DNA of 43,309 nucleotides, from positions 1 through 43,309 of the forward strand of contig JBDTAC010000057.1 in assembly GCA_039924845.1 (NCBI GenBank), given 5' to 3'. Source of the DNA: Bacteroidia bacterium (GTDB taxonomy: Bacteria; Bacteroidota; Bacteroidia; DATLTG01). Below the pieces are notes generated by a model, which searched no databases, was not told the origin of the DNA, and was given only the letters and a program-made list of their open reading frames with translations. The translations under genes and the position numbers were made by a program. Below, piece by piece: positions 8,582 through 17,373 of the stretch; within the stretch, counting starts at the first letter, position 1; the number at the start of each line of letters is the position of its first letter.

Positions 8582-11500
8582 ATGCTAAAAAAAATAATTG
8601 AGTGGAGCATCAATAATAAATTTTTTGTCATTCTTATTGCGATAGTTGTAATAGGAATTGGGATTTATTCCATTGAAGAAATTAAGATTGATGCCATTCC
8701 TGATTTAAGTGATACGCAAGTAATTATTTACACCAACTATCCCGGGCAAGCTGCCGAATTGGTAGAGCAGCAAGTTACATATCCCATTACTACTGCAATG
8801 ATGTCGGTAGCAAAAGCAAAAGTGGTTCGGGGATATTCCTTCTTCGGAGTTTCAATGGTGTATGTTATTTTTAAAGATGGAACTGATTTGTATTGGGCGC
8901 GAAGTCGAGTCTTGGAATACTTAAATACGATTGCCGACAAATTACCTCCCGATGTGAAACCATCAATGGGCCCGGACGCTTCAGGAGTTGGTTGGGTTTA
9001 TGAATATGCACTTACCAGCAAAAGTCACGATTTATCCGAATTGCGCTCTATGCAGGATTGGTATTTGCGCTATCAACTTGAAAGTGTTCCTGGTGTGGCA
9101 GAAGTAGCAAGCATTGGTGGTTATGTCAGAAATTATCGCGTAACGGTAGATCCTATAAAAATGCGCGCTTATCATATTTCTCTGCAAGAAGTTGAAAGTG
9201 CTATCAAGAAAAGTAATAATGATGTTGGCGGTGGAACAATTGAAATGGGCGAAACGGAATTTATGGTTCGCGGAATTGGCTATTTAAAGTCCTTAGCTGA
9301 TTTTAATAAAATTCCTGTTGGGATTTCTACACCTGTTACTTCATCAAATATCACTTCTCTGATAAATAATCAAAATGAAAGTCCTCCTTTAAATGATGAT
9401 TTTAATAGCGCAACGGGAACACCTGTTTATCTTTCGCAAATTGCCACAATTAGCATTGAACCCGAAGCGCGAAGGGGTATTGTCGAATTAAATGGGAAAG
9501 GCGAAACTGTTGGCGGAATTGTAATTATGCGTGATAAAGAAAATGCCGTTGCCACGATAAATGCAGTAAAACAAAAACTGGCAGAATTGAAAAAAGGATT
9601 ACCCGATGATGTAAAAATTACAACTGTTTATGATCGTTCTTCTTTGATAAATAGAAGTGTTGATACATTGCGCGACAAATTAATTGAAGAAGGAGTTATC
9701 GTTTGCCTTATTTGTTTGCTATTTCTATTTCATTTCCGGAGTAGTTTAGTCGCAATTATTATGTTGCCGATTGCCGTTCTCATTTCATTTGTGGTGATGA
9801 ATATACAAGGATTGAGTGCTAATATTATGTCGCTCGGAGGCATTGCTATTGCCATCGGGACGATGGTGGATGCCGCCATTATTATGATTGAAAATGCACA
9901 TAAACATATTGAGGAAGACAATGAAAGTGGAAAAAGTAGATGGAAAATAATTACCGAATCGGCTGTAGAAGTAGGTCCTTCTTTGTTTTTCTCTTTGCTT
10001 GTGATAGCCGTTTCCTTTTTACCCATTTTCACTTTACAAGCACAAGAAGGAAGGATGTTTAAGCCACTTGCTTTCACAAAAACATATTCAATGGCGGCAG
10101 CCGCACTTTTGTCCATAACGCTTGTTCCTGTTTTGATGGGTTTATTAATTCGTGGAAAAATTCCGAAAGAAGAAAAAAATCCGATCAATCGTATCATGAT
10201 AAAAATCTATCACCCGGTTTTAAATTTTGTATTACGATTCAAAAAAATAATTTTATTGTCTGCATTGATATTACTTGGTTTAACATTCATTCCATTTCAT
10301 AAAATAGGTTCTGAATTTATGCCGTCTTTGTGGGAAGGAGATTTACTTTATATGCCGTCCAGTCTGCCTGGAATTTCCATCACAAAAGCAGCAGAAGTAT
10401 TGCAACAAACCGATAAAATTATTCGCACATTTCCAGAAGTAAAAACAGTTTTCGGAAAAATGGGAAGAGCTGAAACTTCTACCGATCCTGCTCCATTAGA
10501 TATGATGGAAACAACCATTATGTTAAAACCACAAAGTGAATGGAGAGAAGGAATGACACAGGAAAAATTAATTCAGCAAATGGATAGAGCTTTGCAAATT
10601 CCGGGATTAACAAACGTTTGGACAATGCCTATCAAAAATAGAATTGAGATGTTAAGCACCGGAATAAAAACACCAGTTGGAATAAAAATAGCCGGACCAG
10701 ATTTGCACGTGCTTGATAGTTTAGGAAGACGCATTGAAACAATTATGCACACCGTTCCTGGAACGGCTTCGGCTTATGCCGAAAGACTATTTGGCGGTAA
10801 TTACATTGATTTTACTATTAATCGCGAAGCTGCTGCACGTTACGGATTAGCAGTAAGCGATATAGAAAATGTAGTTCAAACAGCTATTGGCGGAAAAGAT
10901 ATTTCGGAGATGATAGTGGGTTTGCAACGCTATCCAATTTCCATTCGTTATCCGAGAGAACTGCGTGATAATATTGAAAGTTTAAAAAATATTTTGGTGA
11001 GCTCACCTCTTGGCGCACAAATTCCGCTCGGACAATTAGGAACATTTGAATTTAAAAAAGCTCCGATGTTAATTCGCAGTGAAGATAGTCGCCCGAATGA
11101 TTGGGTGTATGTAGATGTGAAAGGCACTGACATTGGCACTTATGTAAAAAATGCAAAAGAAATTGTTGCGAAAAGCTTTACACTTCCAACAGGTTATACA
11201 CTTTCGTGGAGCGGACAATTTCAATCTATGCAAAGCGCCAACAATCGTTTAAAATGGATTATTCCGTTTACGTTGTTTCTTATTTTTGTGATTCTCTATC
11301 TCAATACAAAATCACTTATAAAAGTAGCTATTATTTTTTTAGCAGTTCCCTTTTCATTAATCGGGGCATTTTGGATATTGTATTTACTCCATTATAATTT
11401 GAGCATTGCTGTGTGGGTTGGGATAATTGCTTTAGCAGGATTAGACGCAGAAACAGGCATTATTATGTTGTTGTATTTAGATATAGCTTATATCGAAATG

Positions 11501-11791
11501 AAAAAAAATGGGCGGATGTTAAATCAAGAAGATCTGAAAGAAGCCATTCATCACGGAGCAGTAAAAAGAATTCGTCCAAAAATGATGACTGCAACAGCAA
11601 TCATAGCAGGTTTGTTGCCAATAATGTGGAGTACAGGATCGGGAGCAGATGTAATGAAGCGCATTGCAGCACCAATGGTTGGTGGAATCATTACAAGCGT
11701 TCTTTTAGAATTATTGATTTATCCTATTATCTATTACTTGTGGAAAAATAGGGAATTAAAAAAACAGAAGCTGAAACAGCCAGTGGATTAA
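8582..11791 (+). CDS. cusA: CusA-type Cu(I)/Ag(I) RND efflux pump
   Basis: This 1069-residue protein is an inner-membrane RND pump of the heavy-metal class. The TM4 motif AIGTMVDAAIIMIENAHKH is that of the HME-4 (Cu/Ag) group, not of the Zn/Co/Cd CzcA group. The CusA Met triad is retained at Met591 (YMPSSLPG), Met641 (DMMETT) and Met690 (EMLSTGIK). Their spacing of 50 and 49 residues equals that of E. coli Met573, Met623 and Met672. Length is full. An insert around residues 255-275 (SNITSLINNQNESPPL) is longer than in E. coli. It starts 10 bp after the oxidase gene and would work with the CusB-like and TolC-like proteins encoded upstream. Confidence 0.95.
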   Translation: MLKKIIEWSINNKFFVILIAIVVIGIGIYSIEEIKIDAIPDLSDTQVIIYTNYPGQAAELVEQQVTYPITTAMMSVAKAKVVRGYSFFGVSMVYVIFKDGTDLYWARSRVLEYLNTIADKLPPDVKPSMGPDASGVGWVYEYALTSKSHDLSELRSMQDWYLRYQLESVPGVAEVASIGGYVRNYRVTVDPIKMRAYHISLQEVESAIKKSNNDVGGGTIEMGETEFMVRGIGYLKSLADFNKIPVGISTPVTSSNITSLINNQNESPPLNDDFNSATGTPVYLSQIATISIEPEARRGIVELNGKGETVGGIVIMRDKENAVATINAVKQKLAELKKGLPDDVKITTVYDRSSLINRSVDTLRDKLIEEGVIVCLICLLFLFHFRSSLVAIIMLPIAVLISFVVMNIQGLSANIMSLGGIAIAIGTMVDAAIIMIENAHKHIEEDNESGKSRWKIITESAVEVGPSLFFSLLVIAVSFLPIFTLQAQEGRMFKPLAFTKTYSMAAAALLSITLVPVLMGLLIRGKIPKEEKNPINRIMIKIYHPVLNFVLRFKKIILLSALILLGLTFIPFHKIGSEFMPSLWEGDLLYMPSSLPGISITKAAEVLQQTDKIIRTFPEVKTVFGKMGRAETSTDPAPLDMMETTIMLKPQSEWREGMTQEKLIQQMDRALQIPGLTNVWTMPIKNRIEMLSTGIKTPVGIKIAGPDLHVLDSLGRRIETIMHTVPGTASAYAERLFGGNYIDFTINREAAARYGLAVSDIENVVQTAIGGKDISEMIVGLQRYPISIRYPRELRDNIESLKNILVSSPLGAQIPLGQLGTFEFKKAPMLIRSEDSRPNDWVYVDVKGTDIGTYVKNAKEIVAKSFTLPTGYTLSWSGQFQSMQSANNRLKWIIPFTLFLIFVILYLNTKSLIKVAIIFLAVPFSLIGAFWILYLLHYNLSIAVWVGIIALAGLDAETGIIMLLYLDIAYIEMKKNGRMLNQEDLKEAIHHGAVKRIRPKMMTATAIIAGLLPIMWSTGSGADVMKRIAAPMVGGIITSVLLELLIYPIIYYLWKNRELKKQKLKQPVD

Positions 11792-11885
11792 ACAGCAGCA
11801 AAACTCTTGGATATTCAAAAAAATAGATAATTTTGATGAATCTAAAATAATGATTTTGTAATTTACTAACATTAATTTATAAAAA

Positions 11886-13007
11886 TTGAAAGTAACATTT
11901 GCGTTTCTTCTTACTTTTTGTTTTACGTCCGTCTCTTTTCTTTCATATTCACAGGGATGTAGTGATGCAGGTGTTTGCTCTGTAGGTTCTCTCAGCATAC
12001 TGCATTTACAATTCAAATTTGAACTTCTGCCCATGGATACCATAAGTAGACCGGCACTTATGAAGGCAGAAGATCCGAACCTGACTACTGGACTTTATAA
12101 GTCAAAAAATGACACAAACATAACAGTTTCAACCCAGGCAAATGCGGGTTTACAAACTCAAACAGTCAAAAAACGATTATCGGATACAAGTACAGTTGAA
12201 CAATACAAAATTGGAAGCTTGCCTCGCTACTTTTTTCAATTGACAAATTATTATGGCTTGGGTGATGATCATACTTCTATTTCTACCACTCAATTGGAAG
12301 CGAATATCAGGATTAAGCAAAAATTCTTTTTCCAGATAAAATTACCTTATTCATATATCAGCGGTAATTTGGGTAATACTAACGGCTTAAGTGATATTTT
12401 TACAAGTTTGAGTTATATTGTGTTTAATAAAAGCAACTCAAATTTGAGCCTGACCGGAGGTCTTAAGCTTCCAGCAAATCACGCCAATCTTTCAAAAGAT
12501 GGTCTACCTCTTCCCATGGTTTATCAAACAAGCCTTGGAAGCACAGATGGTCTCGCTGGAGTTAAATACACCATCCATAAATGGGATTTTACCTTTGGAT
12601 ATCAGCATTCATTTAATACTTCAGGGAATCAATATCTGCATCAACCAACGCTTGAAAACAGCGCCTACAACACGTATGATGAATCCAATTTATTAAAACG
12701 CAAGGATGACGGTATTTTCAGGGTTAATCGAAATTTTCAACTGAAAAAGTGGAATGTGATTGCTGGTCTGCTTTTCATATATCACATGGCAAATGATGAT
12801 TACACCAATGAATTAGGAGAGAGAGTCGCAATAATAGGTTCTAAGGGTTTGACGCTAAATCTCAATCTTGCAACTACCGTCCCAATCTCTAAAAAGTTAG
12901 ATTTTACTTTTGTATTTGGCAAACCTTTGATTCTGAGGGAAACCCGTCCAGATGGTCTCACCCGCGTATTTGTCGCTATTGCAGGCATAAAATACACCCT
13001 GTTTTAA
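11886..13007 (+). CDS. Outer-membrane beta-barrel-like protein of unknown function
   Basis: This 373-residue protein has a TTG start, chosen because it is followed at once by a good Sec signal (MKVTFAFLLTFCF to SYSQ). The next in-frame ATG would remove it. The mature N-terminus reads GCSDAGVCSVGSL. The rest consists of alternating aromatic/aliphatic strands (KFFFQIKLPYSYIS, WDFTFGYQHSF, LDFTFVFGKPL) ending in LF, as in outer-membrane porin-like proteins. Proteins with this Cys-containing start occur near metal-efflux genes in Bacteroidota, from memory and not verified. A channel or sensor at the end of the copper block is plausible. Confidence 0.65.
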   Translation: MKVTFAFLLTFCFTSVSFLSYSQGCSDAGVCSVGSLSILHLQFKFELLPMDTISRPALMKAEDPNLTTGLYKSKNDTNITVSTQANAGLQTQTVKKRLSDTSTVEQYKIGSLPRYFFQLTNYYGLGDDHTSISTTQLEANIRIKQKFFFQIKLPYSYISGNLGNTNGLSDIFTSLSYIVFNKSNSNLSLTGGLKLPANHANLSKDGLPLPMVYQTSLGSTDGLAGVKYTIHKWDFTFGYQHSFNTSGNQYLHQPTLENSAYNTYDESNLLKRKDDGIFRVNRNFQLKKWNVIAGLLFIYHMANDDYTNELGERVAIIGSKGLTLNLNLATTVPISKKLDFTFVFGKPLILRETRPDGLTRVFVAIAGIKYTLF

Positions 13008-13030
13008 CTAGTTAGCTGTAACCTGGTTTG

Positions 13031-13102
13031 TGGCTCCGGCGGGAATCGAACCCACATCAAAAGTTTAGGAAACTTCTATTCTATCCATTGAACTACGGTG
13101 CC
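13031..13102 (-). tRNA. tRNA-Arg(CCT)
   Basis: The minus strand folds as a cloverleaf: acceptor GGCACCG/CGGAGCC, D arm GTTC...GAAT, anticodon stem GAAGT/ACTTT around TTCCTAA, and T arm GTGGG-TTCGATT-CCCGC, with discriminator A. The anticodon CCT is complementary to + strand 13067-13069. CCA is not encoded. Position 4-69 is an A-A mismatch in the acceptor stem, which is unusual. Confidence 0.92.
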
Positions 13103-13207
13103 AATAATATTTTTGATTCGAAAAAATTATTTTACGAGACAGAAATTTATGTCATAAAAGTGACTTCAAAAAAATAATTTTTCAAAGAGATAAATTTATT
13201 TATAAAC

Positions 13208-13966
13208 TCAATCGTCTTTTTTTATTTTCGATTTTCTTTTATTCCTTTGCCGAAGAAAATGGCGCATATTGATTCTTAACCTTTCGTAAAATGAAGCGCA
13301 AACAACAATGAAACCTGCAACAAAAAAAAGTTTGAGCGCAAGGGTCGAATACAAAACGCCACAAAAAATACCTCCGCTGAAAAAAAATAAAATGGTAATT
13401 AAGCGTATTTTAATATTTCCCATTAATAATTTTTGTTCGTTTGCTTCTTTGTAAAAAAAAAGTTGAGATAATTCAATGCCAAGATCGGTGAAAAGTCCAG
13501 TTACATGGGTTGTTCTGACTATTGCATTCGATACTTTTGTTACCATTGAGTTTTGCATTCCCATCGAAAATAAAAGGATACAAGCGAGAATATTTTTATA
13601 CGAAAATGGATTTATCTGTGTACACCAATAGCCTACTAAAAAAAGTAAAAAGGCTTCAATGTAAAGGACAATTGAATAAGGATTTTTTTTCTTTCGTCCC
13701 AATAACTCCACAATAGTGTTTGAAAAAAAAGCTCCAACTAAGAACGAGAGAATCCAAATTAAAAAAATAAAGCCTGTGTAATAATCGTTCAGACTAATAT
13801 TTTCGGAAAAATGAGCAAAATGTCCGGTTACATTAGTCGTAAGCGTTTTTATTGTTAATAAACTTAAAACATCTACCATTCCGGCAACAAACGACAACAT
13901 TGCCGCCAAATGCAGGTTGTCTTTTAGTGTTCGCTTATTTCCTTTATGTCGGAACATTTTTATCAA
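13208..13966 (-). CDS. DUF1275 (YoaK-family) membrane protein
   Basis: This 252-residue integral membrane protein has about six hydrophobic segments. The start NLHLAAMLSFVAGMVDVLSLLT and the following TTNVTGHFAHF segment are typical of DUF1275, as is MGMQNSMVTKVSNAIVRTTHVTGLFTDLGIE in the middle. The family's function is unknown. A second Met at residue 4 could be the start. The C-terminus is strongly basic (RQRNKRKSKIKK). It is a single gene on the minus strand, divergent from the gene at 14173. Confidence 0.82.
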   Translation of the reverse strand: MIKMFRHKGNKRTLKDNLHLAAMLSFVAGMVDVLSLLTIKTLTTNVTGHFAHFSENISLNDYYTGFIFLIWILSFLVGAFFSNTIVELLGRKKKNPYSIVLYIEAFLLFLVGYWCTQINPFSYKNILACILLFSMGMQNSMVTKVSNAIVRTTHVTGLFTDLGIELSQLFFYKEANEQKLLMGNIKIRLITILFFFSGGIFCGVLYSTLALKLFFVAGFIVVCASFYERLRINMRHFLRQRNKRKSKIKKDD

Positions 13967-14108
13967 AAAATTGAAATTGAGTGCAATTTGCTACATTTTT
14001 ACTTCTGGAACTTTTTTTTTAAAAGTATTTTGGAGATTCTATTTCTAATTTACTGTTTTAGGAGGAGATTAAGTCATAATTAAATTATTCTATCTTTTTT
14101 TCAATTTA

Positions 14109-14120
14109 TGACGTAAGTCA
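14109..14120 (+). promoter_or_regulatory. CRP/FNR-type box TGAC-GTAA-GTCA
   Basis: A perfect dyad with the half-site TGAC, flanked by A and T. Its centre (14114.5) is 36.5 bp from the last base of the -7 element at 14144-14151. No TTTG lies at the usual -33 spacing, as expected where an activator replaces it. The same geometry recurs at two promoters near 19.3-19.5 kb. Confidence 0.65.
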
Positions 14121-14143
14121 TTTTTTATCTTTTTCATCGTAGG

Positions 14144-14151
14144 TAACTTTG
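14144..14151 (+). promoter_or_regulatory. -7 element (TAACTTTG)
   Basis: Exact TAnnTTTG match, 21 bp before the ATG at 14173. It is associated with the dyad at 14109-14120 and would give a leader of about 15 nt. Confidence 0.6.
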
Positions 14152-14172
14152 AATAATCAAAAAAATAAAACT

Positions 14173-14529
14173 ATGGAAACAATTCATATTGCTGCAAAAT
14201 ACCACCAGGTGGGAATTGCAAAAAAGGAAAACAAAGAAAGTGTTCTTTCAAAATGGATCGCTCAGATAAGCCCATCGGACGAGGATTTACGAATAAATCA
14301 TTTTGGTATTGTGTCGTTTGCGCTTATATTTCAGGCTTGCGTGGGCTCAATTGCATGTGCATTATTATTGGCGAATGGTTTAAATAATGTATGGTTTATA
14401 GCGTGTGTAGGAACCACAATGGCTATTTTAGTAACTATCCTTGGACAATCTCCTACCAGATGGGTGTTGCGAGCTTTTTATGTCGCATCTATAGTAAATT
14501 TTATTATTATTATTTACTGTTTGCTATAA
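14173..14529 (+). CDS. Small membrane protein, probable box-regulated gene
   Basis: ATG at 14173 is preferred over a TTG at 14149, because that TTG overlaps the end of the -7 promoter element. The product has 118 residues: a soluble N-terminal 45 (METIHIAAKYHQVGIA...) and three hydrophobic segments (about 48-66, 72-90 and 97-117). No family is recognised. The promoter carries a TGAC-N4-GTCA dyad placed as at the stress-protein promoters near 19.4 kb, so it is probably switched by the same CRP/FNR-type regulator. Membrane location is the only functional statement supported. Confidence 0.6.
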   Translation: METIHIAAKYHQVGIAKKENKESVLSKWIAQISPSDEDLRINHFGIVSFALIFQACVGSIACALLLANGLNNVWFIACVGTTMAILVTILGQSPTRWVLRAFYVASIVNFIIIIYCLL

Positions 14530-14582
14530 TAAATTTTCGTGTTTCAAAGTAAAAAGCACTTCCAATATTTTGGTTAGTGTTT

Positions 14583-14771
14583 TTATTTTATTTTTTTAAT
14601 TATTAAATTTATTGTTATTAGGATTATTGAAACTCCAAACATAATCCAATCATATTTCAATGCCTGTTGATTATAAATAGTTTTAATAATATTTATAATG
14701 CTCATAAAGCCAATTCCCGCCCAGAAACTAACGCCTATAAGAAACCATTTAATTTTTTGTTCTTTATTCAT
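14583..14771 (-). CDS. Small two-TM membrane protein
   Basis: This 62-residue protein has a basic start (MNKEQKIKW), two hydrophobic stretches (about 10-28 and 42-58) and a Lys-rich end (IIKKIK). An AAGGAG-like ribosome binding site lies about 5 nt before the ATG on the minus strand, which is uncommon in this window and supports translation. No family recognised. It lies 55 bp downstream of the SpoIIAA-like gene, beyond an inverted repeat. Confidence 0.5.
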   Translation of the reverse strand: MNKEQKIKWFLIGVSFWAGIGFMSIINIIKTIYNQQALKYDWIMFGVSIILITINLIIKKIK

Positions 14772-14784
14772 TTTTCTCCTTTTA

Positions 14785-14810
14785 TTTATATTGAAAGTTC
14801 AATATAAATA
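14785..14810. repeat. Perfect 12-bp inverted repeat before the small membrane gene
   Basis: ATTTATATTGAA at 14785-14796, spacer AG, then its exact complement at 14799-14810. It is 16 bp after the SpoIIAA-like stop and 13 bp before the next start on the minus strand. It could be an operator or an AT-rich hairpin at the gene boundary. GC content is too low for a strong terminator. Confidence 0.45.
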
Positions 14811-14826
14811 AACAAAAATTAATCAT

Positions 14827-15192
14827 TCAATTTTCAATAATCCATTTTTTTGCTTCTTCTAATTCGGAGTTTTTAAACACCCGAACTTCACAGGGGATTA
14901 TATGTCCGAAAAATTTTACCGAAGCGTTTATTAGATGATTATCCGAAACCAATGCACATTTATACCAAGCAAATAAATTCGTCATTCCTGTTTTTGCATC
15001 ATCCAACATGGCTGATAATTCAAATCCTGAAAAATTAGCTCCAATATGGTAAAGGATACTGATTTTTTTATTTCGCTTTAACTTATCTTCAATAGCAGGA
15101 ATTAAAACGGTTTCGTAATCTGTTCCTGTAACTTTACCTTCTGCGGTAATTCCCAGAACATTATCTGGGAAGTCTTTCATTAAGTGTATCAT
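14827..15192 (-). CDS. SpoIIAA-like (STAS/SEC14) protein
   Basis: This 121-residue soluble protein is recognised by GKVTGTDYETVLIPAIEDKL near residues 19-38, KISILYHIGANFSGFE near 43-58, the central aspartate run DDAKTG and a final VRVFKNSELEEAKKWI. This is the SpoIIAA-like fold (DUF3478/STAS-like). Members are small single-domain proteins, sometimes linked to stress and membrane functions, without a fixed role. It follows the cytochrome genes with a 63-bp gap and may be the last member of that transcription unit. Confidence 0.8.
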   Translation of the reverse strand: MIHLMKDFPDNVLGITAEGKVTGTDYETVLIPAIEDKLKRNKKISILYHIGANFSGFELSAMLDDAKTGMTNLFAWYKCALVSDNHLINASVKFFGHIIPCEVRVFKNSELEEAKKWIIEN

Positions 15193-15255
15193 GTTTATTA
15201 ATTAGTTTGATTAAATTTTTTTGTTGTGAACTTAAAATTAGAGCTAAAATTTATT

Positions 15256-15843
15256 TTACTTTTCCATAAGCCTTTTCAAGGAAGTTCCTAATACATAAAT
15301 GATAAGTAACATAAATAGAACAAGGAAAAAAAGCAGGTATTCTGTAAAACTAAACATATTTAACAATGAGCTTCCAGATGAAGCAGGTTCAATTTTCTTT
15401 TGTATTGCTGGATTGACAGTCGTGTTTTGAGATGAAACTGAATCTGCCGAAGCAACTTTTGTATTTTGAGGCGAAGCAGTATTTGTGGAAGTCGCCACAA
15501 CTTCTGCGCCTCCTACTTTAATGAAATTAAGGATTGCTTTAATTTGGTCTTCATTAAGTGCCTGATCAGGCATCGGAATATTACTATTGTCAGCAAATAA
15601 TTTGACAGCAGCGGTATCGCCAGCCTGCACAAGAGATTGGGATGATTTTATCCATTTTAATAACCATTTTTCACTCCGGTAGCTTTCAACGCCTTTTAAA
15701 TCTGGGCCTACTAATTTACCTTTTCCTATTGTGTGACAAGCCACACAATTGCTTGTAAATAAATCTGAACCGTTATATGCAAAAAGTTGTAAATGTGAAG
15801 CGATTAGTAAGGTAATTAACGAAATTAGAAACTTAGATTTCAT
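15256..15843 (-). CDS. Membrane-anchored mono-heme cytochrome c
   Basis: This 195-residue protein has a Sec signal (residues 1-22) and heme motif CVACH at 33-37 followed by GKGKLVGPDLKGVE, a class I cytochrome signature. The likely axial Met is in NIPMPDQALNED (about residue 92). A Ser/Thr/Asn-rich linker (about 115-155) leads to a C-terminal transmembrane helix (about 166-188). It would carry electrons while tethered to the inner membrane. It lies 30 bp downstream of another c-type cytochrome gene. Confidence 0.88.
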   Translation of the reverse strand: MKSKFLISLITLLIASHLQLFAYNGSDLFTSNCVACHTIGKGKLVGPDLKGVESYRSEKWLLKWIKSSQSLVQAGDTAAVKLFADNSNIPMPDQALNEDQIKAILNFIKVGGAEVVATSTNTASPQNTKVASADSVSSQNTTVNPAIQKKIEPASSGSSLLNMFSFTEYLLFFLVLFMLLIIYVLGTSLKRLMEK

Positions 15844-15873
15844 GATTTGTATGTTTTAGAATAAGTATTTATT

Positions 15874-16176
15874 TTAGTTAGCAGATTTCAGAAAAGCCCT
15901 GATTTTAGAGATTTCTTGATCTGTGAGTAAGGCTTTTTGACGCATGTGTTCACAAGCTGCATCCCATTGGTCATCACTAAATGTGTGTGGGTCGGGTGCG
16001 TTATGACAACGACTACAATTCTCTCCCCATAATTGAGCGCCCGATTTTGATGAAATTTCTTCAGGAACTTTGCAGCCGTTAATAATAGTTGCGCAAGCTA
16101 TAGCTATAAGAAACATGACTAATACTGTTTTGTTGCGAATTCCCTTTTTCATATCATTTGTTTTTAATAATTTCAT
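15874..16176 (-). CDS. Small c-type cytochrome lipoprotein
   Basis: This 100-residue protein has a lipoprotein signal ending in NGC (Cys35) and heme motif CSRCH at 54-58. Helix-forming segments follow (FSDDQWDAACEHMRQKA, LTDQEISKIRAFLKS). The Met in CEHMRQ (about 78) may be the second heme ligand. The ATG giving MKKGIRNK (residue 9 here) is an equally good start. It lies 7 bp after the porin-like gene stop and is co-oriented with the other cytochrome genes, so one operon is likely. Confidence 0.82.
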   Translation of the reverse strand: MKLLKTNDMKKGIRNKTVLVMFLIAIACATIINGCKVPEEISSKSGAQLWGENCSRCHNAPDPHTFSDDQWDAACEHMRQKALLTDQEISKIRAFLKSAN

Positions 16177-16183
16177 ATGCTTT

Positions 16184-17362
16184 TTAAAAATACCACATCC
16201 CTCTTAATGTAATTGTAGTTTGAGTGGGGCTGCCACTTTGAGTATAAATATCATAAGCAAGATTTACGGGTGTTTTCCAAGTATACCAATAGGTAAGACA
16301 AATAGTAGTTTGGTTTATTGGATTTCCTCCCCATAAAGCAGTTGTTGGAGTAATTAATGAGCCAATTCTACCTCCTAATTCTAGATTAGAAAGGAATTTA
16401 TTTGAGAAGCCGCTTGCACATACCGTTGCGCCTAAATACCAACCACTTATTTGGTTATTAAAACTAGGAAAGAGAAGCGAGTCTGTTTCTGATTTATATA
16501 GATTGAAATTTTGAGTTTGAGAATATTCGTATTGTCCCTGTACCCTCAACATAATAGGGCTAAATAGATGATAATAATTTACATACGCTGCTGCCGATGT
16601 ACTACTTATATTTTCAAAATGGCTACCAGCATCGCCTGTCTTTGGCGTGTATTGTGCCGATACTCCTATTTCTAGATTTGAATTAGAGAAAGGTAATAAA
16701 CCAAGTTCGCCTCCAACCGCTTTATTCTTGTTATTGTCTGTATAATTACCATAATTTAGAATTCCATTTTGAATTCCTGTACTATCAACTACTAATTGAG
16801 GACCGTTAGCTACGTATAGCTGGTAAAGCAATTTTGAATAACCAGCTTGTATTCCTCCTTGTATACCTATACCTGATTCTGTTTGTACTCCAATTCCCAT
16901 TCCTACAGGAGTTGAGCAGTAGCGATTTGTGAAATCATCTAATATCCCTTCATACATACCTGATCTGGGCTGGAAATTACCTCCAAATAAATAAACTGCA
17001 GGGGCAATTCTATAATAAATAATAGCCTCATTTAAGTTTACGCTAGAACCTCCGCCAGGAGATTGGTTTACGGCAACTTCTACCTGCACATCAAGGAAAA
17101 GTCGGTCGGTAATTTTGACTAAAGGCATAAGCATTAACCCTAAAGGATCTGCTCCGAAACTATTTGTAGAAGGAGCACCTTTAAATTTATTATTTTGCCA
17201 CGAAGTAAAAACTTCTCCTGCAAGTAAAAACTTTTCACCTCCTCCTTGAGGTGAATTTACGACATCTGTTTGGGATGTTGAATCTGTTTGGGCAGAGCTT
17301 GAATTTACTAAAGCGCCTATTATTATTGCAAAAATTAAAGCGGTTAGTTTGGTTATTTTCAT
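16184..17362 (-). CDS. Porin-like outer-membrane protein
   Basis: This 392-residue protein has a Sec signal (to about SSAQ, residue 25). The body is rich in Gly, Asn, Tyr and Phe, with alternating strands such as RLFLDVQVEVAVN, AVYLFGGNFQPRSGMYEG and ITLRGMWYF at the end, where a terminal aromatic is typical of an outer-membrane barrel. No named family is recognised with confidence. It lies 11 bp after one cytochrome gene and 7 bp before another, so it probably forms a redox-linked envelope module with them. The substrate is unknown. Confidence 0.65.
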   Translation of the reverse strand: MKITKLTALIFAIIIGALVNSSSAQTDSTSQTDVVNSPQGGGEKFLLAGEVFTSWQNNKFKGAPSTNSFGADPLGLMLMPLVKITDRLFLDVQVEVAVNQSPGGGSSVNLNEAIIYYRIAPAVYLFGGNFQPRSGMYEGILDDFTNRYCSTPVGMGIGVQTESGIGIQGGIQAGYSKLLYQLYVANGPQLVVDSTGIQNGILNYGNYTDNNKNKAVGGELGLLPFSNSNLEIGVSAQYTPKTGDAGSHFENISSTSAAAYVNYYHLFSPIMLRVQGQYEYSQTQNFNLYKSETDSLLFPSFNNQISGWYLGATVCASGFSNKFLSNLELGGRIGSLITPTTALWGGNPINQTTICLTYWYTWKTPVNLAYDIYTQSGSPTQTTITLRGMWYF

Positions 17363-17373
17363 GTGTAGATGTA

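Noticed and set aside
9730-10197. 155-residue minus-strand reading frame inside cusA
   Set aside because: It lies wholly within the conserved CusA frame on the other strand, has no recognisable domain and reflects codon bias of the pump gene.
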